From the NCBI RefSeq assembly GCF_017355885.1, contig NZ_JAFEUU010000012.1, forward strand, positions 1 to 64,000: 64,000 nt of DNA. The letters are read 5' to 3'. Source of the stretch: Sabulicella rubraurantiaca. GTDB taxonomy: Bacteria > Pseudomonadota > Alphaproteobacteria > Acetobacterales > Acetobacteraceae. This document shows, one piece after another, positions 10,602 to 19,707 of this stretch. Every line of letters starts with the position of its first letter. Positions within the stretch are counted from its first letter, which is position 1. The notes beneath the pieces are model-generated. The model had not been told where the DNA came from and ran no database searches. It saw only the letters and a program-made list of their open reading frames with translations. Both the position numbers and the translations under genes were made by a program.

Positions 10602-11585
10602 ATGTCACGGCTGACTCGCCGCTCTGCCCTTGCGTCGCTGGGCATCATGGGGGGCGCGTCCACGCTCCCGCTGCCCGCGCTGGGCCAGTCTCGTTATCCC
10701 GAGCGTCCGATCCGCCTGATCGTTCCCTGGCCGCCCGGTGGCTCCGCCGACGCCCAGCTTCGCTCCCTCGGTGAGTTGGCGGGCCGCGCCCTGGGCCAGC
10801 CTGTGGTGATCGAGAACCGGCCCGGCGCCGGCGGCACGTTGCACGCCATCCATCTGGCGCGCGAGGCCCGGCCCGATGGCTACACGCTGGGGCAGATGCA
10901 CCTGTCCATCGTCCGGCGACCCTTCCTGGTCAGCCGCCCGCAATGGGATGCGACGACGGATTTCACCCACATCATCGGCCTGACGGGCTGGCTCTTCGGC
11001 ATGGCGGTGCCGGCCAACAGCCCGTTCCGCACCTACCGGGACATGATCGCCTACGCCAAGGCCAATCCGGGCCGGGTCACCTATTCCACTTCCGGCATCG
11101 CCACCACGAACCACCTTGCCATGGAGGACATCGCGCTGCGCGAGGGGGTGGAACTCCTTCACGTGCCGTTCCGTGGCTCGAACGAGGGTGTGACGGCGGC
11201 GCTGGGTGGGCAGGTTCACATGGTCGCCGACAGCTCGGCCTGGGCGCCGCAGGTGGAGGCGGGCTCGATGCGCCTGCTTTCCGTCTGGAGCGCGGAGCGC
11301 GCCCCGCGCTTCCCCGACGTGCCCACGCTGAAGGAGCTGGGCCACGACATCGTGGTGACCAGCAATTACGGCATCAGCGGCCCGCCGCGCATGGATGCCG
11401 GGGTCGTTAAGGTGCTGCACGACACCTTCCGCACGGCGCTGATGAGCGAAGAGAACACCCGCGTCCGCAACCAGTTCGACATGCCGCTCGTCTATTTCAG
11501 CACGGAGGAATACCAAGACTTCATCGTGCGCCGCGCCGCGTGGGAGCGCGACATGGTGACCCGCCTGGGCATCAAGATGGAGTAG
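10602..11585 (+). CDS. Bug/TctC family tripartite tricarboxylate transporter substrate-binding protein (copy 1)
   Basis: This is a periplasmic binding protein for small carboxylates. The N-terminus [11 protein letters not shown] followed by a hydrophobic run ending in ALGQ looks like a Tat-type signal peptide. Mature features of the Bug family follow: [24 protein letters not shown] and PDGYTL. It is 327 residues. No TctA/TctB membrane genes are nearby, as is common for Bug paralogues that work with distant transporters or in signalling. It forms a tandem pair with the next gene. The ATG at 10602 sits 8 bases after ACGGAGGT. Confidence 0.9.
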   Translation: MSRLTRRSALASLGIMGGASTLPLPALGQSRYPERPIRLIVPWPPGGSADAQLRSLGELAGRALGQPVVIENRPGAGGTLHAIHLAREARPDGYTLGQMHLSIVRRPFLVSRPQWDATTDFTHIIGLTGWLFGMAVPANSPFRTYRDMIAYAKANPGRVTYSTSGIATTNHLAMEDIALREGVELLHVPFRGSNEGVTAALGGQVHMVADSSAWAPQVEAGSMRLLSVWSAERAPRFPDVPTLKELGHDIVVTSNYGISGPPRMDAGVVKVLHDTFRTALMSEENTRVRNQFDMPLVYFSTEEYQDFIVRRAAWERDMVTRLGIKME

Positions 11586-11659
11586 GCTGCGAAACGCACA
11601 CGCAGGACGAGGGCGCCACGGCCGAAAAGGCCGGGCGCGTGCAGGGAGGTTTCACGAGA

Positions 11660-12628
11660 ATGACCACGAGACGCCGCGCGCTGCTGGGCGCGCTCGCCGC
11701 CGCGCCGCTGGCCACGCCGGCCTTCGGCCAGGCGCGCTTTCCCAACCGCCCCATCCGCTTCATGATCCCCTGGCCGCCTGGGGGCAGCCTGGACGCGCTG
11801 CACCGCGCGATGTTCGAGGTGTTCCAGAAGGACACCGGCCAGCCGGTGATAATCGAGAACATGCCGGGCGCCCGTGGCACCCGCGCCGCGATCTTCCTGA
11901 TCCAGCAGGCGCGGCCCGACGGCTACACCCTGGCGCACCACCACCTGTCCATCCTGCGCCACCCCTACCTGACGCGGGCGCAGACCTGGGACCCGGTGAA
12001 CGACTTCTCCTACATCATGCAGCTGACGGGCTTCACCTTCGGCACGGTGGTCCGGGCCGACAGCCCCTTCCGCACCTGGCAAGACATGATGGCCCACGCC
12101 AAGGCCAATCCGGGGCGGCTGACCTATTCCACCTCCGGCATCGCCACCACCAACCACATCGCCAAGGAGGACATCCTGGCGCGGGAGGGCGCGCGGATGG
12201 AGCACATCCCGATGCGCGGCGCGCAGGAGGGGGTGACGGCGCTGCTCGGCCGGCAGATCGACATGATCAGCGACGCCCAGGCCTGGCGCCCCCAGGTGGA
12301 GAATGGCGATTTCCGCCTCCTCGCCGCCTGGACGCCGACGCGCCTCGCCAGCGCGCCCAATGCGCCGACCCTGCGGGAACTGGGCTACGGCATGAGCGTG
12401 ACCAGCCCCTATGGCATCGCCGGCCCGAAGGGGATGGACCCCGAGATCGTCGACCGGCTGCACAGGCTGTTCAAGAAGGCCATGGAGGACGAGACCTCGC
12501 AGGCGATCATGAATCGCTGGGAGATGCCGCGCGAGTATCTCGGCCCCGCGGAATACCTGGCCTTCGCGCGGGAGCGGATCATCTATGAGCAGGAGATGGT
12601 GCGGCGCCTGAACCTCAGCATCGACTGA
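11660..12628 (+). CDS. Bug/TctC family tripartite tricarboxylate transporter substrate-binding protein (copy 2)
   Basis: This is a second Bug protein, clearly paralogous to its neighbour over its whole length; for example both share AKANPGR followed by a [12 protein letters not shown]-like segment. The signal peptide begins TTRRRALLGAL (Tat-like) and ends near AFGQ. Conserved IPWPPGGS and PDGYTL segments identify the family. The ATG at 11660 is preceded by GGGAGGT. It lies 74 bases after copy 1 and is probably co-transcribed. The ligand is not predictable from sequence alone. Confidence 0.9.
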   Translation: MTTRRRALLGALAAAPLATPAFGQARFPNRPIRFMIPWPPGGSLDALHRAMFEVFQKDTGQPVIIENMPGARGTRAAIFLIQQARPDGYTLAHHHLSILRHPYLTRAQTWDPVNDFSYIMQLTGFTFGTVVRADSPFRTWQDMMAHAKANPGRLTYSTSGIATTNHIAKEDILAREGARMEHIPMRGAQEGVTALLGRQIDMISDAQAWRPQVENGDFRLLAAWTPTRLASAPNAPTLRELGYGMSVTSPYGIAGPKGMDPEIVDRLHRLFKKAMEDETSQAIMNRWEMPREYLGPAEYLAFARERIIYEQEMVRRLNLSID

Positions 12629-12642
12629 GGCGCCGCGAGAAC

Positions 12643-12664
12643 GGGCTGGCCGTCAGGCCAGCCC
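12643..12664. terminator. Hairpin shared by convergent Bug gene and argF
   Basis: GGGCTGGCC (12643-12651) and GGCCAGCCC (12656-12664) form a perfect 9-bp stem with a four-base loop. The argF stop codon (12653-12655 on the minus strand) lies inside the loop. The T-rich tail is poor on both sides. Confidence 0.55.
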
Positions 12665-13603
12665 CATCGCCCAAAGCAGGATGCCCTTCTGCGCGTGCAG
12701 GCGGTTCTCCGCCTCGTCGAACACGACGCTCTGCGGGCCGTCCATCACCTCGTCCGTGATCTCCTCGCCGCGATGGGCGGGCAGGCAATGCATCACGATG
12801 GCGTCGGGCGCGGCCTGGCGCAGCAGCGCGGAATTGAGTTGGTAGGGCGCGAGGAGGTTGTGGCGGTTCTGGCCCTCGGCCGTCTTCTCGTCGCTCATCG
12901 AGATCCAGCAATCCGTCACCACGGCGCGGGCGTCGCGCACGGCGGCGACCGGGTCATCCGTCAGCTCAATCCGCGCGCCCTCGCGCCGCGCCCAGGCGAG
13001 GAGTTCCGCGGGCGGGCGCAGGATTTCCGGCGTGGCGACGCGGAGAGTGAAGTCGAAGCGCGCCGCAGCCTGGATGAAGCTCTGCGCCACGTTGTTGCCG
13101 TCGCCGGTCCAGGCCACGACCTGCCCGGCGATGGGGCCGCGATGCTCCTCGAAGGTCATCACGTCGGCCATCAGCTGGCAGGGGTGGGAGATGTTGGTGA
13201 GGCCATTGATGACCGGGATGGTGGCATGCTGGGCCAGTTCCCGGATGTTGGACACGTCCGAGGTGCGGAGCATGATCGCGTCCACGTAGCGCGACAGGAC
13301 GCGTGCCGTGTCCTTCACGCTCTCGCCGCGGTTCAGCTGGATCTCCTTGGCGGTCAGCACCAGCGGCTCGCCGCCCAGTTGCCGGATCCCCACCTCGAAG
13401 GAGACGCGGGTGCGGGTGGAGGGAAGCTCGAAGATCATGGCGACGGTCTTGCCCGCCAGCGGCTTGCCGCTGATCTCGCCACGCTTCGCCCGCTTGCCGA
13501 GTTCCAGCATGTGCCGGAGGGTCGGCCCGTCCAGGTCCATCAATTCAAGGAAGTGGCGCGGCGCGCCACCTCCGGTTTCGACCGTCTTCAAGGCTGCGCT
13601 CAC
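12653..13603 (-). CDS. argF: Ornithine carbamoyltransferase
   Basis: ArgF makes citrulline from ornithine and carbamoyl phosphate in arginine synthesis. The carbamoyl-phosphate motif STRTRVSFE and the ornithine-side motif [10 protein letters not shown] are intact. It is 316 residues, normal length. The GTG start at 13603 overlaps the argD stop as GTGA, so the two are translationally coupled. The order argD-argF is common in alphaproteobacteria. Confidence 0.97.
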   Translation of the reverse strand: MSAALKTVETGGGAPRHFLELMDLDGPTLRHMLELGKRAKRGEISGKPLAGKTVAMIFELPSTRTRVSFEVGIRQLGGEPLVLTAKEIQLNRGESVKDTARVLSRYVDAIMLRTSDVSNIRELAQHATIPVINGLTNISHPCQLMADVMTFEEHRGPIAGQVVAWTGDGNNVAQSFIQAAARFDFTLRVATPEILRPPAELLAWARREGARIELTDDPVAAVRDARAVVTDCWISMSDEKTAEGQNRHNLLAPYQLNSALLRQAAPDAIVMHCLPAHRGEEITDEVMDGPQSVVFDEAENRLHAQKGILLWAMGLA

Positions 13604-14802
13604 TTCGCCGCCTCCTGCGACGCAGAAGGCGTCATGCGGCGGCAGGCGCGGTCCAGCATCTCCAGCGCCTGATCGACTTCCGCCTCGGTGATGATGAGGG
13701 GAGGGGCCACGCGCAGCACGTTCTGCCCGGCCGCCACGGTCAGCAGCCCCTCGGCCACGCAGGCCGCCTGCATCTCCGTGTTGGCGATGCCGGGGCGGAG
13801 CTGCAGCCCGATCAGCAGGCCGGCGCCGCGCACGCCCTCGGCCACGGTGGGGTGACGCTCGGCCAGGGCAGCGAAGCCGCGCCACAAATAGCGCGCCACG
13901 CGGTCCACCTGATCGAGGAAGCCCGGGGCCAGCACCACGTCCAGCACGGCGTTGCCGGCCGTACAGGCCAGCGGGCTGCCGCCATAGGTGGTGCCATGGG
14001 TGCCGGGCTTAAGGTGCTGCGCCACCTTCTCCTTGGCCAGGATGGCGCCGAGCGGGAAGCCGCCGCCGATGCCCTTGGCCGCCGACATCACGTCCGGCTC
14101 GATCCCGGCCCATTGATGCGCCCAGAGCTTGCCGGAACGGCCCATGCCGGTCTGGACCTCGTCCAGGGCCAGCAGCAGGCCGAACTCGTCGCAGACGGCG
14201 CGGAGCTCGCGTAGGAAGCGCAGATCGGCCGGGCGGACGCCGCCCTCGCCCTGGATGGGCTCGATCATGATGCCAGCCGTCTCGGGCGTGATTGCGTCGC
14301 GGACAGCGTTCATGTTGCCGAAGGGCAGATGCTCGAAGCCCTGCACCGGCGGGCCGAAGCCGGCGAGGTACTTCTCGTTGCCCGTGGCGGCCAGCATGGC
14401 GAGGGTGCGGCCGTGGAAGGCGCCCTCGAAGCAGAGCATGCGGAAGCGCTCGGGCTGGCCGTTCTCGGCGTGGTACTTCCGCACGGCCTTGACCATGCCT
14501 TCATTGGCCTCGGCGCCCGAGTTGCAGAAGAACACCGAGTCCGCGAAGGAGGCCTCTACGTGGCGCCGCGCCAGTTCCTCGGCCTGCGGCACGCGGTAGA
14601 GGTTGGAGACGTGCATCACCTTCGCCGCCTGCTCCGCGATGGCGCGGACGAGGTGCGGGTGGCCGTGGCCGAGGCTGCTGGTGGCGATGCCGGAGCCGAA
14701 ATCCAGGAATCGTCGCCCGTCCACCGTCCACAGCCAGGCGCCTTCGCCCCGCTCGAAAGCGAGGTCGGCACGGTTGTAGGTGGGCATCAGGGCGGGGATC
14801 AC
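13600..14802 (-). CDS. argD: Acetylornithine aminotransferase (class III PLP)
   Basis: ArgD transfers an amino group to N-acetylglutamate semialdehyde in arginine synthesis and often also serves in lysine synthesis. The features are a [14 protein letters not shown] segment, the PLP region [11 protein letters not shown] and the Schiff-base lysine in [14 protein letters not shown]. It is 400 residues. The GTG at 14802 has GAGGAG 9 bases upstream; the next in-frame start would be the ATG of [11 protein letters not shown]. It is upstream of and overlaps argF. Confidence 0.95.
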   Translation of the reverse strand: MIPALMPTYNRADLAFERGEGAWLWTVDGRRFLDFGSGIATSSLGHGHPHLVRAIAEQAAKVMHVSNLYRVPQAEELARRHVEASFADSVFFCNSGAEANEGMVKAVRKYHAENGQPERFRMLCFEGAFHGRTLAMLAATGNEKYLAGFGPPVQGFEHLPFGNMNAVRDAITPETAGIMIEPIQGEGGVRPADLRFLRELRAVCDEFGLLLALDEVQTGMGRSGKLWAHQWAGIEPDVMSAAKGIGGGFPLGAILAKEKVAQHLKPGTHGTTYGGSPLACTAGNAVLDVVLAPGFLDQVDRVARYLWRGFAALAERHPTVAEGVRGAGLLIGLQLRPGIANTEMQAACVAEGLLTVAAGQNVLRVAPPLIITEAEVDQALEMLDRACRRMTPSASQEAAK

Positions 14803-14931
14803 GTGGCTGCGCTCCTCTTCATGCGCGATCAGCCCCGGGCGCGGCTGCGCGCGGGGGAAGCCGTCAGGATGCCCGAAATCCGTCCCGGCGCAAGGCGGAA
14901 CTGCCATGCGCCCTGCGCCGGTCTGCCGGGA

Positions 14932-15495
14932 TCAGCGCATCATGCCCGGGGTCGGAACGCCGACGCCGGTCGTGGTGCCGCCGCCGCTGCCGCTCAGCCC
15001 GCCCGGAGTCGCGCCGAAGCGGCCGATATTGCCGAACAGGGCCTGGAGCAGGGTGCGCTCATTGCCGGGCGTCGGGGTCTCGCGCGACACGAAATTCACC
15101 GTGCTCATGTCCTGCTCGCCCAGGCGGCGCACGTTGGCCACGGTGCCGTTGGCCGCGAAATCCACCGCGACCACCTGCTGGTTTCGGATGGCGAGGGTGC
15201 GGCCCGGCCGCAACTGGCTGGCGCTGCTGATGTAGTACCAGGAATTGTCGCTGAAGGTAGAGGTGTGGCTGGGCGAGCCCAGCGCCGTCTGCACGTCCTG
15301 GCGGGTGGAGACGCCCGGCGTCACCTGGGCCAGCGCCTCCTCCGGCACGGAATGGCCGCGCGGGATGATGGGGGTCGAGAAAACCTCGCGCGGGCGCTCG
15401 GGCAGGGGCGGCAGGTAGGCGCAGCCCGCGAGCGCTCCGCCGGCAAGCAGGGCTGCCAGGAGGCGAATGTTGACGGTGAGGAGTGCGCGCGCCAT
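14932..15495 (-). CDS. bamE: Outer membrane protein assembly factor BamE (SmpA/OmlA) lipoprotein
   Basis: BamE is a small lipoprotein of the BAM complex that inserts beta-barrel proteins into the outer membrane. The signal peptide ends in the lipobox LAGC, with the lipid-bearing cysteine at residue 25. The SmpA/OmlA domain follows, with VTPGVSTRQDVQTALGSPS and the WYYISS strand. A glycine/threonine-rich tail of about 35 residues extends beyond the domain. It is divergent from the cytochrome bc1 chaperone gene 61 bases away, a common alphaproteobacterial pairing. Confidence 0.92.
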   Translation of the reverse strand: MARALLTVNIRLLAALLAGGALAGCAYLPPLPERPREVFSTPIIPRGHSVPEEALAQVTPGVSTRQDVQTALGSPSHTSTFSDNSWYYISSASQLRPGRTLAIRNQQVVAVDFAANGTVANVRRLGEQDMSTVNFVSRETPTPGNERTLLQALFGNIGRFGATPGGLSGSGGGTTTGVGVPTPGMMR

Positions 15496-15556
15496 GTGCG
15501 GGACTTACCGAGACACCGGCCGCGCGGTCAATCGCGCGGGCTTGCTGGACGCTGCC

Positions 15557-16087
15557 ATGGGCCTCGCCTCCTTGTTCCGCCGCCCTCCCTTCGAGCGCGA
15601 GGGATTCCTGCTCTACGGCGCCGCCGTGGCCGCGGCGCGGGCGCCATCCCTCTATGCCGGGATCGGCGTACCCGACACCGCCGCCGGCCGGTTCGAGATG
15701 GTCTGCCTGCATGCCGGCCTGCTGATCCGCCGCATCCGGAGCGAGGCGACGGAGCGGACAGACCGCCTCGCCCAGGCCGTGTTCGACGCCATGTTCGCCG
15801 ACATGGACGTGAACCTGCGGGAGATGGGAATCAGCGACCTCGCCGTCGGCAAGCGCGTGAAGATGCTCTGGGAAGGGTTCCACGGCCGCGCCACCATCTA
15901 TGACGCGGCGGTGGATGCGGGGGACGAGGCGGCGCTGGCCGCCGCCCTGGCCCGCAATGCCTGGCCGAAGGCCGAGCCGCCCACCGGCGCGCCCGAAGCC
16001 CTGGCCCGCCACGCCATGGCCGCCGCCGCCCATCTCGCCACTCAACCCATCGATGGCCTTGCGCGCGGGGAGGCGCGCTTCCCATGA
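15557..16087 (+). CDS. Ubiquinol-cytochrome c chaperone (CBP3-like)
   Basis: This is a bacterial homologue of mitochondrial Cbp3/UQCC1, which assists assembly of cytochrome b into complex III. The sequence begins MGLASLFRRPPFERE and shows helical segments with CLHAGLLIRRI, FADMDVNLREMGISDLAVGKRVK and a GRATIYDAA segment typical of the family. It is 176 residues. The ATG at 15557 was chosen because upstream residues are not family-like. It overlaps the next gene as ATGA (16084-16087). Confidence 0.88.
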   Translation: MGLASLFRRPPFEREGFLLYGAAVAAARAPSLYAGIGVPDTAAGRFEMVCLHAGLLIRRIRSEATERTDRLAQAVFDAMFADMDVNLREMGISDLAVGKRVKMLWEGFHGRATIYDAAVDAGDEAALAAALARNAWPKAEPPTGAPEALARHAMAAAAHLATQPIDGLARGEARFP

Positions 16088-16578
16088 GCGCAGAGTTCTC
16101 GCACCCCCTGATCCTCGCCAACGTCCCGTCCACGGGACTCAGCCTGCGCCTTGCCCCCGACGCGGCGCAGCGCGAGGCGCTGGCGCGCCGCTTCGGCCTG
16201 CTCGCGATCCACTCCATGGAGGGGGAGCTTCGCCTCGCTCCGGAATCAGGCGGACGAATCGCCGTGCAGGGCACGTTGCGGGCGGAGGTGGAGCAGGAAT
16301 GCATCGTCACCCTCGCTCCGCTCCAGGCGCGGGTGGAGGAGGGATTCGCTTGGCGCCTCCTTCCCGCCGGGGAGGAGCCCACGGACGAGGATGAGGACCC
16401 GGACGACATCCCGAGCGAGGATGGCGTCGTGGATCTCGGCGAAACCCTGGCCCAGCAGCTTTCCCTGGCCCTAGACCCCTATCCCCGCGCCCCGGGCGCC
16501 GAGCTTCCGGAAGAGGGGGTGGGCGACGCCGCGCATGGCCCCTTTGCAGCGCTGTCGAAGCTCAAGAAGCCGCAATAG
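16084..16578 (+). CDS. DUF177 (YceD-like) protein
   Basis: This DUF177 protein sits immediately upstream of rpmF, a position kept across most bacteria; plant and bacterial members are linked to 23S rRNA accumulation. The family segments visible are a QGTLRAEVEQECIVTL core, in which the cysteine follows the strand, and an acidic C-terminal half (DEDEDPDDIPSEDG). It is 164 residues. Translation is coupled to the preceding chaperone gene by a 4-base overlap. Confidence 0.88.
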   Translation: MSAEFSHPLILANVPSTGLSLRLAPDAAQREALARRFGLLAIHSMEGELRLAPESGGRIAVQGTLRAEVEQECIVTLAPLQARVEEGFAWRLLPAGEEPTDEDEDPDDIPSEDGVVDLGETLAQQLSLALDPYPRAPGAELPEEGVGDAAHGPFAALSKLKKPQ

Positions 16579-16590
16579 GTTGTGCGACGG

Positions 16591-16616
16591 GCGGGGCGGT
16601 GCTATCCGCCCCGCTT
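16591..16616 (+). terminator. Probable terminator upstream of rpmF
   Basis: GCGGGGCGG (16591-16599) and CCGCCCCGC (16606-16614) form a perfect 9-bp stem with a six-base loop followed by TT. It separates the DUF177 gene from rpmF, suggesting partial termination and a separate rpmF promoter in the following 75 bases. Confidence 0.5.
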
Positions 16617-16692
16617 CCTGCCGGGGCGCATGCCGCGGTGGTTCCCGCATGGGCATCCGCCCCCATTTCGAACGAGTTGAAAGGCAGCCGCC

Positions 16693-16893
16693 ATGGCCGT
16701 CCCTAAGAAGAAGGTTTCGCCCTCCCGCATGGGCATGCGCCGCTCGCACCACGCCCTGCCGAAGGAGTCGGGCATGGAGTGCTCGAACTGCGGCGAGCTG
16801 AAGCGCCCCCACCATGTCTGCGCTTCCTGCGGCCACTATGACGGCAAGGAAGTCGTCGCGGCCGAATCCGTGAAGGGCGTGGTTCGCCTCTGA
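16693..16893 (+). CDS. rpmF: 50S ribosomal protein L32 (bL32)
   Basis: This is a large-subunit ribosomal protein of 66 residues starting [20 protein letters not shown], typical of bL32. It keeps the zinc-binding cysteines as CSNC and CASC pairs, so this is the zinc-containing (C+) form. It sits in the conserved order DUF177-rpmF-plsX-fabH. Confidence 0.98.
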   Translation: MAVPKKKVSPSRMGMRRSHHALPKESGMECSNCGELKRPHHVCASCGHYDGKEVVAAESVKGVVRL

Positions 16894-16924
16894 CAGTGAC
16901 CGAGCGGCGCGGGGCCATCCTGGC

Positions 16925-17980
16925 GTGAACATGACGGCTCCCGCCGACGGAACTCTGCGGCGCTTCTCCCTCGCGGTGGACGCGATGGGAGGCGACAGCG
17001 CGCCCGAAGCGGTGCTCGACGGGCTCGAGCTCGCGGCTGAGCGCCATCCTGGCGCGTCCTTCCTCCTCGTCGGGGACGAGGCGCGCCTCGCTTCCCTGCT
17101 CGCCACGCGGCCGCGCGCCGCCCGGCTTTGCGTGCTGCGCCACGCGCCGCAGGCCGTGCCCGGCGACATGAAGCCAACCCAGGCGCTGCGGATCCGCGAT
17201 TCCTCCATGCGGATCGCGATCGACGCCGTGGCGCAGGGCGAGGCGGCGGCCGTGGTCTCGTCCGGCAACACCGGCGCGCTGATGGCGCTCGCCAAGATCG
17301 TCATCAAGACCATGCCGGAGATCAGCCGGCCGGCGCTGGCCGCCATCACCCCCTCGGCGCGTGGCGACGTGGTGATGCTCGACCTCGGCGCCAACGTGCA
17401 GTGCGATGCGCGCAACCTGATCGAGTTCGCCATCATGGGCGACGCCTTTGCCCGCGCCGTGCTGGGCCTGCCCGCCCCCACGCTGGGCCTGCTGAATGTC
17501 GGCTCGGAGGAGCTGAAGGGCGACGACCGCGTGCGGGAGGCGGCGGAGACGCTGCGTGCGCAGCCCGGCCTCGCCTTCCATGGCTTCGTCGAGGGGCACG
17601 ACATCGCGGCCGGCACGGTGGACGTGGTGGTGACGGACGGTTTCACCGGCAACGTCGCCCTCAAGACCGGCGAGGGCGCGCTGAAGCTGATGCGCGACCT
17701 GCTGCGCCAGGTCTTCACCTCCTCCATCCCCGCCCGCGCCGGCTACCTTCTGGCGCGCCCGGCGCTGGAGCGACTGCGCGAATGGATGGACCCGCGCCGC
17801 TACAACGGCGCGATCCTGCTCGGGCTGAACGGCGTGGTGGTGAAGTCGCATGGCGGCACCGACGCCACGGGCTTCGCCCATGCGGTGGACGTCGCCATGG
17901 ACATGGTGACCCACGGCTTCACCCAGACCATCCGCGACAGCCTGTCCCGCCTCGCGGCCTCCCCCGTCACCCAGGACTGA
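16925..17980 (+). CDS. plsX: Phosphate acyltransferase PlsX
   Basis: PlsX converts acyl-ACP to acyl-phosphate at the start of phospholipid synthesis. It shows the N-terminal AVDAMGGDSAPE, then VSSGNTGALMALA and the GFTGNVALKT segment characteristic of the family. It is 351 residues from the GTG at 16925; an ATG two codons later (16931) is equally possible. Only 3 bases separate it from fabH. Confidence 0.97.
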   Translation: MNMTAPADGTLRRFSLAVDAMGGDSAPEAVLDGLELAAERHPGASFLLVGDEARLASLLATRPRAARLCVLRHAPQAVPGDMKPTQALRIRDSSMRIAIDAVAQGEAAAVVSSGNTGALMALAKIVIKTMPEISRPALAAITPSARGDVVMLDLGANVQCDARNLIEFAIMGDAFARAVLGLPAPTLGLLNVGSEELKGDDRVREAAETLRAQPGLAFHGFVEGHDIAAGTVDVVVTDGFTGNVALKTGEGALKLMRDLLRQVFTSSIPARAGYLLARPALERLREWMDPRRYNGAILLGLNGVVVKSHGGTDATGFAHAVDVAMDMVTHGFTQTIRDSLSRLAASPVTQD

Positions 17981-17983
17981 CCC

Positions 17984-18949
17984 ATGGCGCTGCGTTCCGC
18001 GATCATCGGCTGCGGGGGATACCTGCCGCCCACCATCATCACGAATGACGAGTTGGCCGCGCGCTTCAACCTGGACACCAGCGACGAGTGGATCCGAGAG
18101 CGCTCGGGCATCCGGCAGCGCCACCTCGCGGGACCCGAGGATAATTGCTCCACCCTCGCCGCCGAGGCGGCCCGGCGTGCCCTGGAATCGGCCGGCGTCA
18201 CGGCGGATGAGGTGGACGTGCTGGTGCTGGCCACCGCGACGCCGGACAGCGCCTTCCCCGCGACGGCGGTGCGCGTCCAGGCGCTTCTCGGCATGACGCG
18301 CGGCTTCGGCTTCGACGTCTCGGCCGCCTGCACCGGCTTCGTCTATGCCCTCTCCCTCGCGGACGCGATGATCCGGTCCGGCCAAGCGCGCTGCGCCCTG
18401 GTGATTGGGTCGGAGGTCTACTCGCGCATCCTCGACTGGACCGACCGCGCCTCCTGCGTGCTGTTCGGCGACGGGGCGGGCGCGGTGGTGCTGCGCGCCG
18501 AGGAAGGCGAGCGCGGCATCCTCTCTACCCACCTCCATTCCGATGGCCGCCACGGCGACATCCTCCATGTCGAGGGCGGCGCCGGCTCCACCGGCGGGAC
18601 CGGCCTGCTGCGCATGGCGGGGCGCGAGGTGTTCAAGCACGCCGTCACCAAGCTGGCCTCCGCGGTGGACGAGGCGCTGGAAGCGAACGGGCTGTCCCGC
18701 GACGACGTCCAGCTCCTGGTGCCGCACCAGGCCAATATCCGCATCATCGACGCGATGGGCCGCAAGCTCGGCCTGCCGAAGGACCGCGTGGTGGTCACGG
18801 TGGACCGCCACGCCAACACCTCCGCCGCCTCCATTCCGCTCGCCCTGGACGAGGCCTGGCGGGAGGGCCGCATCCGCCCAGGCGACCTCGTTCTGCTGGA
18901 GGCGATCGGTGGCGGGCTGACCTGGGGCGCCGCCCTGGCCCGCTTCTGA
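17984..18949 (+). CDS. fabH: 3-oxoacyl-ACP synthase III (KAS III)
   Basis: FabH starts fatty-acid elongation by condensing acetyl-CoA with malonyl-ACP. The catalytic triad is visible as Cys in SAACTGFVYAL, His in VPHQANIRII and Asn in RHANTSAASIP. It is 321 residues and ends in GGGLTWGAALARF, the normal C-terminus. It lies directly after plsX and before ihfA. Confidence 0.98.
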   Translation: MALRSAIIGCGGYLPPTIITNDELAARFNLDTSDEWIRERSGIRQRHLAGPEDNCSTLAAEAARRALESAGVTADEVDVLVLATATPDSAFPATAVRVQALLGMTRGFGFDVSAACTGFVYALSLADAMIRSGQARCALVIGSEVYSRILDWTDRASCVLFGDGAGAVVLRAEEGERGILSTHLHSDGRHGDILHVEGGAGSTGGTGLLRMAGREVFKHAVTKLASAVDEALEANGLSRDDVQLLVPHQANIRIIDAMGRKLGLPKDRVVVTVDRHANTSAASIPLALDEAWREGRIRPGDLVLLEAIGGGLTWGAALARF

Positions 18950-19024
18950 AGCATGTTCCGCGAAGCCGTTGACGCGGGCCGGTTTTCCCGGCTTTCCTGG
19001 GCCGTCCGAGCCTCGCAGGATTCG

Positions 19025-19339
19025 ATGGAAACCCTGACCCGTTCCGGCCTCGCGGAAGCGATCTTCGCCCAAGTCGGGCTGTCGCGCAGCGAGTCCGCCT
19101 TGCTGCTCGAATCGGTGCTCGAAGCCATGTCCCGATCCCTGGAAGCCGGGGAGGCGGTGAAGATCACCGGGTTCGGCACTTTCGCCGTGCGCTCCAAGGG
19201 TCAGCGCATTGGGCGCAACCCCAAGACCGGGGAGGAAGTGCCGATCTCCCCGCGCCGGGTCCTGACCTTCAGGCCATCGCAGCAGCTGCGTGCCCGCATC
19301 AACGGCGAACCCATTCCCGCAGAGCCCGTGCCGGCATGA
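19025..19339 (+). CDS. ihfA: Integration host factor subunit alpha
   Basis: IHF-alpha is the sequence-specific DNA-bending partner of IHF-beta. The bacterial histone-like fold is clear: [20 protein letters not shown], then [26 protein letters not shown] and the beta-arm tip. From the ATG at 19025 the length is 104 residues, normal for IhfA; the longer reading frame upstream (from 18953) has no family similarity. AGGA lies 4 bases before the ATG. The end overlaps the MerR gene by ATGA. Confidence 0.95.
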   Translation: METLTRSGLAEAIFAQVGLSRSESALLLESVLEAMSRSLEAGEAVKITGFGTFAVRSKGQRIGRNPKTGEEVPISPRRVLTFRPSQQLRARINGEPIPAEPVPA

Positions 19340-19701
19340 GCCATGCCGAGCCGCTCGAGCGAAGCCGGCCACGCAAGGCGGCCGGCGCCTTCCGCACGAT
19401 CAGCGAGGCGGCGGAGGAGCTGAACGTCCCGCAGCACGTGCTGCGCTTCTGGGAAACCAAGTTCTCGCGGCTGCAGCCGCTGAAGCGTGGCGGTGGCCGG
19501 CGCTACTACCGGCCGGAGGATCTGGCGCTGCTGCGGCGGATCGCCGACCTGCTCTACACCCAGGGCTACACCATCAAGGGCGTGCAGCGCGTCCTGGATG
19601 AATCCGAGGCGCCCCCCGCCGAAGGCGGGGAGGGAGCGCTGCTCGAGGAACTGGAAGCCATCGCCGTGGCGCTGCGCCGCCTCAGCCGCAGGAACGCCTG
19701 A
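19336..19701 (+). CDS. MerR family transcriptional regulator
   Basis: This is a small (121-residue) MerR-type regulator that follows ihfA in nearly all alphaproteobacteria. The helix-turn-helix and wing are at about residues 20-75: [20 protein letters not shown], then [20 protein letters not shown]. The C-terminal part is too short for a normal effector domain and contains no metal-binding cysteines. The target genes are unknown. It overlaps ihfA by 4 bases. Confidence 0.9.
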   Translation: MSHAEPLERSRPRKAAGAFRTISEAAEELNVPQHVLRFWETKFSRLQPLKRGGGRRYYRPEDLALLRRIADLLYTQGYTIKGVQRVLDESEAPPAEGGEGALLEELEAIAVALRRLSRRNA

Positions 19702-19707
19702 GCCGCC

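Noticed and set aside
15518-15537. CCGCGCG/CGCGCGG dyad between bamE and the cytochrome chaperone gene as an operator
   Set aside because: It is composed only of alternating G and C, so it is expected often by chance in this genome; no second site supports it.
18953-19024. A longer IhfA starting at 18953
   Set aside because: The 24 extra residues do not resemble any IHF-alpha N-terminus, and the ATG at 19025 gives the standard length with an AGGA ribosome site.
16703-19372. An 889-codon minus-strand frame opposite rpmF-plsX-fabH-ihfA
   Set aside because: It is a shadow frame of four well-identified genes, low in hydrophobic residues and without motifs.
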